From the NCBI GenBank assembly GCA_030620095.1, contig JAUTXW010003817.1:352501-416500 (forward strand): a stretch of 64,000 nt of DNA, given 5' to 3'. The translations under genes were made by a program, and so were the position numbers. Position 1 is the first letter of the stretch. Every line of letters starts with the position of its first letter. Origin of the DNA: Kuschelorhynchus macadamiae (Eukaryota; Arthropoda; Insecta; Coleoptera; Curculionidae). Shown in pieces: positions 23,874 through 35,741 of the stretch. Below the pieces are notes generated by a model. That model was given only the letters and a program-made list of their open reading frames with translations. It was not told the DNA's origin and searched no databases.

Positions 23874-24533
23874 TGATCGGGGTTACAGATGCCGTTCGAA
23901 AAAATTTAAACAAATTAGAGCTGCTCATGCACGAGATAAATTTGAATTGGAAACATTTTATGAGCCGATTGCTAAACCTATATACGATGATGTAACACAA
24001 AAATATAGTAAGAAAAAACCAGAATTTTCCAAAGCTGTTAGCACATCCACAGAACCGTTAGGTTCGTCAAGCAAGCACATTTCAGAGGAGCCTCCGTTTA
24101 AAACACCGACACCATCCGCAAGGCCGTACAAGTATATTCCTGAGACATTGTTGGAAGTCCTAAAAAGGAGACGTTTGACCTTCTCCCGCAAACAGATCTA
24201 CTGTATCAACTAATACCCTAATGAAGCTTCATACATCTCCAGATGTTATAATTAATACATATTTAAATTAATTTGAAAAAAAAAAAAGTCCCGATTTGAT
24301 ACGGTTTATGGGGTACGTTATGATCCAAAAGTAAAAAATAAAATGTATAGGGGTAATTTGGAAATACGTTTTTCTCCTGGTAAACTGGCACTATGGCGCC
24401 AAGCTAAGAATATTGCAACATTTGAAGGGGATACGGAAATTTACGACTTAATATTCTTCAAAAATCCGTCGGTATTAGAAGATATAGAAAGGATGACTTC
24501 AGAAGTGGTAGAAACCTATAAAAATATGTAACA
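23873..24533 (+). pseudogene. Polinton accessory ORF, copy 3 (DUF8207-like)
   Basis: Starts at the (TA)n edge: a frame through KLELLMHEI and, shifted, YEPIAKPIYDDVTQKYSKKK to KQIYCIN (stop at 24211), then LDTVYGVRYDPKVKNK (~24293) and 24343-24531 with GNLEIRFSPGKLALW. Nearly identical to copy 2 (D for A in PIYDDV). Confidence 0.5.
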
Positions 24534-24941
24534 GTTGACAAATGAAGCGTATGGCTATGATCAGAAGCGGGGATTACAAGAAACCAGGTGGAAAATAATA
24601 TGAAGATTATAATAATGATAATAATAATACTTTTATTTCACCAATAAAACAGTACATAAAAAATATTCCATCGGTAATTGGAGAAAACGTCAAGATTAAG
24701 CTAAATATACCTACTGATAAAGTACATCGTCAAAAAAATTATAGGTAGATGAAATTTGACTAGAATAGAAAAAATACGAAAATTAACTACACTAGGTACT
24801 TTCAAAAAAAAAAAAAAAACCAACTTAAGAACTCTTGAACAGAATAAAAGTTACCCTTTACAAGATATTTTTTTAGTTTGCCTCTAAAAGATCTGAGGTT
24901 ATCAGCATTTTTAATGTCATCCAATTTATTAAAAAATCTGC

Positions 24942-25900
24942 ATGCATTATACATTACTTTTTTTGTGGATCGCAAAAAAAAATATATGCAAAAGTAGCAT
25001 TACCATTAAAAAACGTGTTTTATCGGAAAATATTGACTACGTCTATTGGAATAAACCGAAGAAATTAGTGGAACGGTTACGATTGCTATTCAGTTTAAAG
25101 ATGGCTGGTTATACCGGACACAATAATGAAATAATGTCAATTATCGAAGAACTTCGTGAGGAAAGTATAATTTATTGAGTAATCACCTAATTTGATCAGT
25201 ATCTCAAGAGACGTGAGTTGGAACTATGAATCCTAGTACCGAAAAAATAAAAATTCTCAATGAACTTCATAGGTCTGCGAGAAAAAATTTTCCTAGGAGA
25301 CATACTATCAGTAAAGGGTAAGGTATGACTTGTGGTAAATAGATTTGGCCAAAATACAAGAATATGCAAATGAAATATCATAGTGTGTATAAATTGCTAC
25401 TCCAAATTTGTCTATACTAGGGCAATTATTGAAGAGGCCGGATATATACCAACAAATCTGGAAAGCGATCAGGGCAAAGAATTTCTTAATAACATACTCC
25501 AGAACCTCGTCAAGGAGTACAACATTAATAATTATTCGACGTACAGCACCAAAAAAGCAGCGATAGTTGAACGAGTCATGCGCGTGCTTAAAAATTACCT
25601 GTATAAAGAGTTTTCAGCTAGAGATTCCTACAAATGGATACAACTTTTGCCGTCGATAACGAAAACCTATAATAATACGAAGCATCGCACTATTGGTATG
25701 AAACCAATAAATGTTAAAACCACCACACCTATTAATGCATACAGTCAGATAAAAGTCGTTCCCAAAAAGTTTAAATTTCGTTTGGGTGATATAGTTCGTA
25801 TAAGCAAATACAAAAGCGTCTTCGATAAAGGCTATACACCCTCATGGTCGACGGAACAGTTTAAAACCGGAAAAGTTCACATTACCAATCCACCAACATA
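24942..25900 (+). pseudogene. Polinton integrase, copy 3, 3' end replaced by (TA)n
   Basis: Same order as the other copies: N-terminal frame 24942-25178, then the core from 25383 with NLESDQGKEFL and KKAAIVERVMRVL; the first-Asp region precedes it with a TAG (25340-25342) in W-x-x-DL. The C-terminus breaks off after NPPTYLL at 25900. There TGCATGCATATA leads straight into a 400-base (TA)n tract instead of ESTGQLIKGCF. Confidence 0.75.
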
Positions 25901-25902
25901 TC

Positions 25903-26520
<618 letters not shown>

Positions 26521-26526
26521 TACATT

Positions 26527-26766
26527 CTATCTCGAGTTATAAACGTCAAATATTTCCTTAATTTTGTTATACATTTCATTCAATAATTCGGCCAGTATTA
26601 TCCGAAGCGTGTGAATTTTGTGAAGGAAATAGTCTCGGGTTACAGTATCACTACCTTTCGAAGGGTCTGCAACGTTAGTTAAAGATTTTCCTTGAATATT
26701 ATGTTGATGATCAACAGTAAATTTAAAGCCAGTTCCTGGAGGTCTGAATAAGAATGTTTTTATCAA
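26527..26766 (-). CDS. Relative of the third Polinton gene (structural-type repeat), fragment
   Basis: 79 codons. IQGKSLTNVADPSKGSDTVT parallels IQRKSLTNV...GNDAVT at 11960-12199, so this is a paralogue or the native right-hand copy. Short repeats of this type occur in viral fibre-like proteins, but I cannot assign a role. C-terminal residues form a likely amphipathic helix. Confidence 0.4.
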   Translation of the reverse strand: MIKTFLFRPPGTGFKFTVDHQHNIQGKSLTNVADPSKGSDTVTRDYFLHKIHTLRIILAELLNEMYNKIKEIFDVYNSR

Positions 26767-27129
26767 CTTTTTAAAGACCGAATTTATCAGTTGTGATGTT
26801 AACTCGTCCCATTATTAACTAGAACTAAAGTAAAATTCACAAATATTGGTTATATCTGAAAACCTAAAAATAAGGGAAATAAAAGAAATGTAATAATACT
26901 AATAATTTATTTGCGAAAAATACAATTCAAACTTCATTATTACCATTGTCTTTTCCACAGTCTTCATTTGCTTTTCTAATCTACATCCATTTTATAATCT
27001 GTGTCAACACCACTCTGGTTGTCGTACTGCTTTCAGGAACCGCAAAATTTTATACATCACTCTGGGTCACCATTCATACTTCTTTGAGGAACCTTACCAT
27101 GTTTTTGTAGATTTTCCTCTTGTTTTTCA

Positions 27130-27363
27130 TCAGCTACTTCCGTCAACACAAAAGTCTTCGAATAATCGATATTTCTCAAAAATATGTGAAATTTTAATTA
27201 AAAAATCCTTTAAATCCCCCTCAAAATCCTCCTCAAGCATTTCTGAATAAAAGGTATCCAAGGTAATACATCCATATACATACTTTTCACAAATATGCGC
27301 TCCCACAGATAAATTGCTTGAATCCTTCAAATATTTAATATATTGTTCTCGATCATCAATCAC
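27130..27363 (-). CDS. Small acidic hypothetical ORF in the Polinton right part
   Basis: 77 codons, acidic and helical (MLEEDFEGDLKDFLIKISH). No family recognised. Same strand as the ORFs at 26527 and 27771, so possibly one transcription unit from the right-terminus promoter. Confidence 0.3.
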   Translation of the reverse strand: MIDDREQYIKYLKDSSNLSVGAHICEKYVYGCITLDTFYSEMLEEDFEGDLKDFLIKISHIFEKYRLFEDFCVDGSS

Positions 27364-27770
27364 AAATTGACTTCAGTGATTTAGATGTGAAAGAATATCT
27401 TCAGACATTATTCTTAGTTTCACTGGCAAATATTGGACGTATGAAAACTGATTGTCGTAGCTCAAGATGCTTACGTAGGAATCATACCTTTCAGTATAAC
27501 TGAATAATAACGCTAATAACAAATAAATATGTTAGTATTCTATTATTTCGAATTTTATGTCCAACAAGTCCCTCATTACATATTTTAATTAATATATTTT
27601 TTTAAATTATATGACTAGTAGTATTAATGCTAAATAAATGAAATAAAATTATTCCAACACACCAAAATTTGATAACGACTTTGTATTGCCACCAGCGAAC
27701 ACTCTCGAGCTCTGTCCTAAATAAGTCAAAGTGAACTTATTCTTTGACTTATTCATACTCTCTACTGTGT

Positions 27771-27998
27771 CTATTGGAAGAGCTTCAACAACACGTTATG
27801 GTAAAAATGATTGAAAGTTTGAATATGTGTTGTATCATATAATGTTACAAGAATAGTTTCCCCAAAACGTGTTGTCATTAACTTCATTTTTTTAATAATA
27901 TATACTTTTCCCACCGTTAATGATGTTATCGCTCTACGCTCAACATCTTCGTTGACCACCTTATTAATTTCAACAAATGTTTGCTTTGAGATACTCAA
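27771..27998 (-). CDS. Small conserved-looking Polinton-associated ORF
   Basis: 75 codons: VNEDVERRAITSLTVGKVYI then MKLMTTRFGETILVTLYDT. A domain with the pattern LTxGKxYxI...TxxGxxIxVxL recurs, as I recall, in short insect mobile-element ORFs; its function is unknown to me. It lies about 160 bases downstream of the minus-strand TATA box at 28160 and is the first ORF inside the right terminus. Confidence 0.4.
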   Translation of the reverse strand: MSISKQTFVEINKVVNEDVERRAITSLTVGKVYIIKKMKLMTTRFGETILVTLYDTTHIQTFNHFYHNVLLKLFQ

Positions 27999-28159
27999 TA
28001 TTAAAAAAAATGTATTAAGGGTTTTGAAAGACCAAAAACGGATATAGTATACCTTAAAGCATTTTCAGAATACACCACACAATATTTCTATTTGTAAGCG
28101 AGTTCTCACTGCAAATGATTCTCGTTTGAATCTGTATGGTTTTCTATACTAACCATGTC

Positions 28160-28168
28160 TTTTTATAG
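28160..28168 (-). promoter_or_regulatory. TATA box of an inward (minus-strand) promoter
   Basis: Minus strand reads CTATAAAAAGAC just inside the half-site array. About 40-60 bases on, CAAACGAGAATCATTTGCAG could serve as initiator. It would drive the ORFs at 27998 and below. Confidence 0.45.
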
Positions 28169-28177
28169 AGACAACCT

Positions 28178-28333
28178 TCAAGGTCGAACACCCTATCCAC
28201 ATACATAGCAAACGCAAACATAACAAACACCCTCACTGGTCAACATCTCAAGGTCAAACAAATTGACCTTCAAAATTTCAAGGTCAAACTCAAGGTCGTG
28301 TGTGCGGAGCCCCCTCAAAGTCAAATGACGTCA
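28178..28333 (-). promoter_or_regulatory. Nuclear-receptor half-site cluster plus CRE (right terminus)
   Basis: Four YCAAGGYCR matches (28178, 28248, 28278, 28290) and a palindromic CRE TGACGTCA (28326-28333) lie upstream of the minus-strand TATA box. The left terminus has TGACATCA (5470-5477) at the CRE position. Confidence 0.5.
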
Positions 28334-28658
28334 CAAGGCGAGGGTGGGGTAAACTTGTGCATACATATCTTCACTACTGCTTTGTTACTATTTTTAACTT
28401 ATTTATACAAAGTGTGCTTAAAAACGGATTTAGATAAAATACTTGAAGAGATCTTAAAAGAACTCCTATTGGAACCAGTGGAGTTTTCTGCCTAGAGATT
28501 CTCCAGCAAAAGTAGTAGGCGATTGTGTCTGACGTAGCAAATGGACAGCTGAAGCGTTAATGTGTTTCTTTTATACTGTATGACATCTCAATTCGATTAG
28601 GTCATCCATAAGATGTGTCTTAGAAAATTATGAATAATCGGATTTTCAGATCATTCCC

Positions 28659-29004
28659 ATGACATTTATTGATCCCTATTTTCACGGTCGTACTAAGGTT
28701 GTCACGGTTAGCGGTAAGATCTCAAGACCTTTGCCTCCAAGACATAGAGTTTCCCAGGGAGCGGTTTTGGAACCGCTCTTTTTCCATGTTTACTTTAATG
28801 ATCTTCTGGAGTACATTAGTTCTGACATGTGTAGTTTTTGCGGATGACACCTTAATTATATTTCGGGACAGTACTATACCTTCACTAAAGAAGCAAACAA
28901 ACTGCTTGTTAATCGAGACGAAACTCAAAAAATGTGTAAAAAGTTGTGATCTGTTGTGTTTATATTGCGTAAACTCAAAATTGTGTGTACTTTGCCTTAT
29001 TTAA
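28659..29004 (+). pseudogene. LINE (jockey/CR1-like) reverse transcriptase fragment
   Basis: RT scraps in two frames: PRHRVSQGAVLEPLFF (motif B-like, usually PQGSVLGP), VYFNDLLEYI, then after a frameshift near 28845 FADDTLIIF, the catalytic ADD. No endonuclease or 3' end is present. It lies just outside the Polinton's right flank. Confidence 0.75.
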
Positions 29005-30199
29005 TTCTAAAAATTAATACCGCATTACCCTGTGGAGTGAGCATATTCATCAAAAGAAAAAAGAATGCGAAAAAAGTTGTAAAGCAGAACTAATTGCTGC
29101 AAGCTGGCTAGAAAATTCCTCTTATACCCCAGAAAGGAGATGGCAATGCTGAGAAAAAATCGCGATTGGTAACAGGGATTCCGACTGGACATTGATATAA
29201 GAAAATATCTTTATAATATCAAGCTTAGTGATATCCTTCTTTGTAGATGGGATGCACAGAAAGATCACATTTACTTTGTGTCGCTACCAATTACCGCTAT
29301 CTTATGGTGATCATGCTATTCGCCACCATCTATTTTATAAGAATAAGTCAGTAGATTGCCTATAAATGAACGATGTTTGCACGAATCATGTACTAGTGCA
29401 ATGGAGCCTTGATGCTGTGGCTCTAATAATCCTACTCAGTACCCCTAGAAATTTTAGTTTCGAGGCAAAGTTTAATCTAGTGTTAGGAAAATAGGTACTC
29501 TTATTAGTTCAAATTTAGTTTCATTGTAAAGAGGGCCATCTCTGTTTTCCGCCAGATTTTGGTTTCTATAGTAACTTTTTTGATTATTCGACGAACTCTC
29601 CCGCATTCAGTCGCAGAGAACTCCGTTGAAAAATTTTATAGCAATATCATTTGCGTAAGAAATTGTGTAGAATCCTTTAAAGATAAACATTTGGCGGAAA
29701 ACGCCTGTTAGCTATGGCAGATAAAAATTTTGCCAAAGTGATTTTCATAAACAAATCCAAGGCCAAAACGAATTGCTTATTGTCCAAAGGGTTAAGCTGC
29801 TGGGTCGGTAAGTTTTAAAAGTATGTAATTATTCTTCTGGTTGAAAAATCTTTCGGAACATGGCGATTAGCATTGTATTCGCGCTATGCAGCAGAACTGG
29901 ACGAACACCTCAATCCTGGGTGTCATGAAGACTGAGAAATTGTGTTTTTAGTTCTTTTTTGGTCTGGCACATCTGGGAAAATGAGGCCTGAGTAGCGCTT
30001 TCCCGTCATCGACCTACGTATGCTATATCGTCGTCTCCTAGTTCTTAGTCCATTGTGTACCTCATGGAAGCTATGGGTATTCCTCACTTCAGTTGTTTCT
30101 GTATACCTGAAATGAAAGGCCTTTTGTACTTTAACATCAGCTTAATATGAGAACATTAAAGTTACCCAATTGAAAATGGCCATTCGTAAATATGTCAGT
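29005..30199. other. Non-coding stretch
   Basis: No gene recognised. GTTTTCCGCCA (~29536) and TGGCGGAAAAC (~29693) form a small inverted pair about 160 bases apart, possibly a short MITE. Confidence 0.5.
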
Positions 30200-30489
30200 A
30201 CCGAATAAATCAAAATACAAGAGTTCTAACCACACTAAACCACAACTTGTTACGCACGATAACGCGTTTTTCTCAATTAAATTGTAAGGGCCAGTTTGAA
30301 TCAAATTGTCTACTCTTTCAAAATAATCTGTTTTGTCTAGTATAGTAACAACCTTATTTCATTTGTCAGGTTTTAAATAAATACATTTTTTTTTCTTCAA
30401 ATATTCAAATATAACAGAAGTAAAAAGTATTTTAAAACAGTGTAAAAACCTTGTGTCCGATAAACTAAAATTCATACTAACACATAGTA

Positions 30490-31719
30490 ACCCATAGTTA
30501 TCTAAACTGTATTGCCTTCCCAAAATCCATAAACCTGGGAAGTCCATGAGACCGATTGTTTCAGCTGTGGGATCACCAACATACAGTATTTCAACATGAT
30601 TGGTAGAAGAATTCAGCAAATTAAATATCTCGTACGATAACTTTGAGGTTACTACCTCGTTAGAATTCTTAGATAAAATTAAGAATGTTCACTTAAACGA
30701 AGGTGAAATTTTAATATCTTTTGATGTAAGCTCAATGTTTCCTAGTGTGCCCATACCACTAGGTTTAGAGTATCTAAAGGAACTACTTGAATTCAATAAT
30801 TTGAAGAAAGAAATTATTGATGAATAGTTGCTTGCCACAAAATTATGTATGAATCAAAATTTTTTTTCAGTTCAACTATAAATATTATAAACAGTTTTTT
30901 CCGTATTTCCCAAGGGTGTGGTATAGAAACGTAGACGATATACTTGCTATTTTTGATACTAACACAGAAAATTTGGACACTTTCTAAGAAACATTAAACA
31001 GTAAATATCTTTCCATTAATTTTACGTACGAAAAGGAGAAAAATGGGCAATTATTTTTTCTCGACAAGTTAGTTAATAGAAATAACGATAAATTAGAATT
31101 TGATATTTATAGGAAACTTACTAATACTGATAGGTATATAACATCCGACTCATTTCATTGGCGTCAACACAAAATGGCAGCATTTCATTTGTTAAATCAC
31201 AGGTCAGTCAATTTTCCATTAAGTAAAGAACGTTTTAACAATGAAATGAATCGGATTAAAAATATAGCTAAAAGTAATGGATATAATTATAATTTTGTAC
31301 ATAAATTAGTAAATAGACATAAGCATAAGAAAATGTCAAAAGATGCCACTACTACGAGAGGTCAAGAAAAAGTATTTAAAAACGTAGGTTTTAGAGTAGC
31401 CTATAAAACGGAGAACAGTTTGAAAAATCTCCTTGGAAACCCTAAAGACAGAGTCGACTTGAAGGAGAGGAGTGGCATCTATGAAATTAGCTGTAATGAC
31501 TGCGATCTAAAATATGATGGGCAAACTAAACGTTCCATAAACATTCCTTTCAAACAACACATGGCACATTTAAGATACGGAAGAAGAGAAAAGTCAAGCT
31601 TAGCCCAACATGCTTTGCAAAACAATCACCAAATAGGAATAAATAATCTTAGGTTAATGAAAAATGTATCTAATAATAGATTTTTGGATGCATTTGAGTG
31701 TGACCACATTTACCTATAA
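30490..31719 (+). pseudogene. PLE3 reverse transcriptase–GIY-YIG endonuclease, broken
   Basis: Segments: LPKIHKPGKSMRPIVSAVGS (30510-30570), a stop at ~30598, then a frame from 30600 with ILISFDVSSMFPSVPI (RT motif A), a loss of motif B near 30830-30915, RNVDDILAIFDT (YVDD equivalent, NVDD) at ~30929, and an intact frame 31174-31719. That frame carries GIYEISCNDC...YDGQTKRS, a GIY-YIG variant with YDG for YIG, plus downstream His and Glu. Different from PLE1 and PLE2 in sequence. Confidence 0.8.
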
Positions 31720-31756
31720 ATAGTCTCGGTTAGGATAAGTTACTTTAGTTTATATC

Positions 31757-31801
31757 ATCTGCTGGTGATGCTAACTTGGTTAGCGAAACACGCGTCCAGA
31801 A
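31757..31801 (+). ncRNA. Hammerhead ribozyme candidate in the PLE3 3' region
   Basis: Stem I TCTG (31758-31761) pairs with CAGA (31797-31800). Box CTGGTGA (31762-31768; canonical CTGANGA, so one deviation) is followed by one T. Stem II GCTAAC/GTTAGC (31770-31784) closes around TTG. GAAAC (31785-31789), a 4-base loop ACGC and GTC (31794-31796) give a 2-bp stem III and the cleavage site. Short stem III is the style reported for PLE-borne hammerheads. Confidence 0.5.
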
Positions 31802-31850
31802 CGTAACAAGTTGTAGCGTAGTGTGGTTAGAACTCTTGTATTTTGATCTA

Positions 31851-32136
31851 TCTTCCACCACAGGATCCAGTGTTAGGACAGAACCGAATAAAATGGAGAG
31901 TAAAAGTTCTTGAAAACTTTCAAAACTCAATTATTTTAATCCTCACGTGATCCCTAAATGAAATATTCCTATGAGCATATGGGCTAAGTATTGTACTTAG
32001 GGTATTTTAAAAATGATAATAACACTAGTTTACAGCTTGCACCTTATTTAACGCTTGCTTAGTGTAAGGGAGGGGCGTCGCCTTCTTTTTCTGAGATGTT
32101 AAATAGTATACCTCTTGTTGATCTTTAAAAAGTTCT
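31851..32136. other. Non-coding stretch
   Basis: Nothing recognised. Confidence 0.5.
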
Positions 32137-32560
32137 GTTACCTCCATTGCACATTAAACTGGGATTGGCAAAAAAATTCGTAAACGCATTAGATAAAGAA
32201 GGGTATGCGTTTAAATATCTTAAACAAATTGTTCCTAATCAAAGTGATACTAAGCTTAAGGAAGGAATATTTATTGTACCACAAATTGGAAAAATACCAA
32301 GGGATGAAAAGTTTGATCAAAGATTAAGTGATTTTGAATTAGCTGCGTGGATGTCTTTTTAAAGAATTGTTGCGGAGTTTTTAGGAAACAAAGTAAAAAA
32401 CTACGTAAAACTTGTAGAACTACTTGAAAACTACTGCAAAATGGGCTGTCGCATGTCTCTTAACATAAACTTCTTGCACTCCCATTTACATTTTTATTCC
32501 CGAAAATTTGGATGCGGTTAGTGACGATTAAGGAGAAAGGTTCCACCAAGACGATATGAC
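32137..32560 (+). pseudogene. Fragment of a widespread insect repetitive ORF
   Basis: Frame 32147-32362 reads HIKLGLAKKFVNALDKEGYA and FKYLKQIVPNQSDTKLKEGI. After a stop it continues FLGNKVKNYVKLVELLENYC, then MSLNINFLHSHLHF and, frameshifted, GERFHQDD. I recall this I-K-L-G-L...F-L-H-S-H...G-E-R-F-H-Q-D family as a common uncharacterised repeat ORF of insects, probably mobile. Function unknown. Confidence 0.5.
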
Positions 32561-32681
32561 TTGTTTTCTCGTTTTGTTGTGTTGCACGCTTTACATTTTA
32601 GATGTCCAGTTGATGTCTAAGCATATTTTAATTTATTCATAAGTAACAAAATAAAACGAGAAAACAACTCATATTGTCGCG
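32551..32681. repeat. Imperfect inverted repeat (~35-bp arms)
   Basis: GACTTGTTTTCTCGTTTTGT near 32558 pairs with an antisense copy near 32650-32675 (AAAACGAGAAAACAACTCAT), loop about 70 bases. Confidence 0.7.
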
Positions 32682-35107
32682 CGGGCCTTTATGAAAGAAA
32701 TACAAAACGTTTGGAAAAGTTGGCCGCCATGCGGTTTTGTTGACACGCTGTAGTCCTCAGACGGAGTATAGGGGGTTACAATTTACGAATTTAATGTTGA
32801 AAAACATAAAACCACTTATTTGGATGTTATATTAGTAAAATGTTTAAATTTTGCCAATTGTGTTAAATAAAACATAAATTAACCGAGGATGGCTTAGTAC
32901 TAAAAAAATATAAGATTTGTTGTGTTGCGCACTTCCAAAAATTTTTTATTTGCCTATTGAAGGCATATCGACATATTTCTATAGTACATTTTCAATAAAA
33001 AATATTTACACAATTCTTAAAGTTATGTTTGGTTTAATATTGTTGGGATTAATTGATATCTACAGGTTAGTTGTGGGAATTTAATTTAAATATTCAAATC
33101 ATTTATGCTATTTTATGTAGATAAATTATTTAAATTAGATTTAAACTCTTAATAACTATCCAGCATTCACGTTTAATAGTTGGGTTAATAAATATGACAT
33201 TAATATCGAATTAAAATTTTGGTATGACTATATTTTGAAGGAATAAAATGGCTACCTAAAATGTTTAAAAATTCAGCTTGTACCATAAAACACATTATTC
33301 AGTTGACTTGAAATTTGGCACAAAATTCAAGTGTGAAGCAGGAATAAAATAATAATAATATGTAAGTGCGAATTTTAAACGGCAAAACAAAATGGTGGCT
33401 TAATAAAATATTCCGTAAAATTACGTGTTTTAAAATAAAACTTATAGGCTGTATAAATAAGTAAAAATAATAATAATATTAATAAACAAGAATAATTCAA
33501 AACAAACAAAAGTTCGGTAAATTCGCCTTTTATAACATCTTCCCTCTTACAGCATTCCACTATCTACAGATAAACATTTTATATATCCATAGTTGTTTAG
33601 TGATAATGTGAAACAATTTGTGTTTCCTGTATGTAGTGGAATTCTGTACGAGGGGAGTTATGGGTAAAAGCAAATTTACCGTTCTTTTTAAATGTGTTAA
33701 ATATATAAAATGCTTAAGCAGTTAATTTTACACAGATATCCAACGTGTATAACTTTTTGGCACCCATTTTCTTCCCTAAACCTTATTTTCGCTATACATG
33801 ATCTTTAAATTACATTTTCTAGCTAAAAATGGATTAAAATTTTTTAGATGAAAATACCAGAAACTAGAGGGCAGTCTGTTATAAAATATAACTTTAATCA
33901 ATACTTTAAACTCAGTAAATTTCTCCATAGTAGTTATATTTAATAATTAAAACATGTTTTTTGTGTTAAGAATTTCAGAAACTTGAAACACAATTTATTT
34001 AAAAACATATTCAATATGTTTAAAATTGGGTGTGCAATTAGGTATTCGTAATTAGTATTATAAAGTTACATAAAAAAGATCCTTGTTAAATAACTTTTAT
34101 CAAATTTTCACACTTTGTGAAAAATTAATATTTTTTAAAAAGCTAAAAAAAGAAACTTGCTATTCAAACTAAATTTTAAGGTGTCTTCGTTTTTTTCTGA
34201 AACATGAAATATTAAAACAAGATTTTATGATAATTTTAGATATTAACATTAAAATATAAATCAGTTAAGTGTGTCTAAGTTAAGAAGTTTTCTAATAACT
34301 AAAGAAAAATGTATAATTTTATGTAAAATTGTCGCACGAATGTTTAGAACTGTGTCGTAACACATAAGTATTACAAATAATAAAAATGTGGCTGAAAAAA
34401 TGTAGTGCCCCTTCCTATCTGATATGTTCATGTAATCAAAAAAGACATTTTCTTTATAAATTTCACCAATAAATTAGCAAGCCAATAATAAAAAGACAAT
34501 CGGATTTATTGTTTCCAAAAAAAAATTTAAATTTTTTAAAAATTCATAATGATGGAAGTTCCGGGTAAAGCTTAAATATATATTTAATTTATTTTTCTAG
34601 TATTAAGATCATTATTATTATTATTATTATTTATAATTTTATTTACACAGTCTGTAAAAAATAGGTTGTGTCATTTATTGTTTTCTTCTATAAAAAAGGT
34701 TTTATTTCAGAAAAAAAAGGAAATTTGTCGAATTTATTAAAAGTTTTATCAAGCCGCTATTTTGTTTCCACACTTGTTTATTGTTTAAATGTCAAATCAA
34801 TTATATAAGTAACCTTTCTTCTCTGATTTTTTAGGCCGCCATTTTGTTCTTGCATAATGTCGAGGCACCAAAATTTACCTGGTAATTTTTGTGCCAAATT
34901 TAAGATCCATGGGATAAGATAGTTTCTTAACAAAATATTACCATACTATTCCATCCCCATAATATGATCGCTGATTTTTCAGCATAATTTAAAGTCATCG
35001 AATAAGTAGTTTTTAAGCTATGCTGCGCACAGAGAGACTAATGGAAATTGAAAAACATATTTTTCGGTATCTAGGGACCATAAAATGCCAATATCTGCAA
35101 ACATCTC
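32682..35107. other. AT-rich intronic stretch with old repeat remnants
   Basis: No ORF of note. From about 34840 it resembles 55950-56190 (phrases AAATTTGAAGTCAATC, GATAAGTAGTTTTT, AGCTAT...GC and GATCTGCAAA), an insect interspersed repeat. The repeat is interrupted at 35108 by BEL element 1 and resumes at 41951. Confidence 0.55.
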
Positions 35108-35662
35108 TGATGCGGTAACGCATGTAAACAGTGGACTGTATGATAGGTGTGAAAAAAGTGGTAAATGAGTAAAAGAAAGAACGCACAAAAGAGGTAAACG
35201 GCACTCTTACCTTAAACAGCACAGTTCGTCGGCTTCGAAGGGCCCTTCTCTTGTGGTGCTGGGATTTTTCTTTGTTCACTTGTCACTTCGATGTACTGGA
35301 GTATTGGAGAGAAGGAAAGTGTTTTCCTGTCGGAAATATAGACCGAACTCACGAAACTGTTAGAAGTTTTGTAAGCAAGTACCGTACATATTTTCGTACT
35401 ATCTCAATGCCGGTCGGAGTAGTTCTCTTTTTTCGTCGAGCATGTAGAATCAGATGCACGACTTCTAGAGTGCTTAAGAGGGTTAATACCAAATTTGTGC
35501 GTTATGAATAGTTATAAAATTAAATATACCTGTAAATGATGTGATAATAAAATAACTAAGATACGCATCATTTATGCCCAAAATAAGTAATAATTAATTT
35601 GACAATTAAAATAAATTGTAGATAATAAAGAAATAAATAAGAAATTAGGAGTTTCCTTAACA
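35108..35662 (-). repeat. 3' LTR of BEL element 1
   Basis: On the plus strand begins TGATGCGGTAACG and ends GTTTCCTTAACA, i.e. TG...CA in both directions. Matches 41396-41950 base for base as far as checked. Confidence 0.92.
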
Positions 35663-35741
35663 TTCCACCCACCAAAACGAATGTTTTAAAGTAAATTGAC
35701 GATACAACATATAATAGCTTAAAGCGAACGCGCAAGCGAAT

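Larger units (their letters stand above)
28158..28378 (-). repeat. Right terminal inverted repeat of the Polinton
   Basis: Ends ...CTTCACTACT|GCTTTG. Contains TCAAGGTCA at 28248 and 28278, TCAAGGTCG at 28178 and 28290, TGACCTTCA at 28264 and TGACGTCA at 28326. Counterpart of 5413-5760. Confidence 0.8.
30200..31850 (+). mobile_element. Penelope-like element 3 with inverted 5' part
   Basis: The plus-strand RT/endonuclease runs 30490-31719. The preceding 30200-30372 is inverted: on the minus strand it reads NKVVTILDKTDYFERVDNLI (N-terminal RT), running into a sequence matching the 3' region at 31795-31850 (GTAACAAGTTGT, GTGTGGTTAGAACTCTTG). Inverted 5' segments and repeated pseudo-LTRs are known for PLEs. 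Confidence 0.7.

Noticed and set aside
35251..35511. 86-codon frame in each BEL1 LTR
   Set aside because: Identical in both LTRs simply because the LTRs match; composition is not protein-like and LTRs do not normally encode protein in this family.
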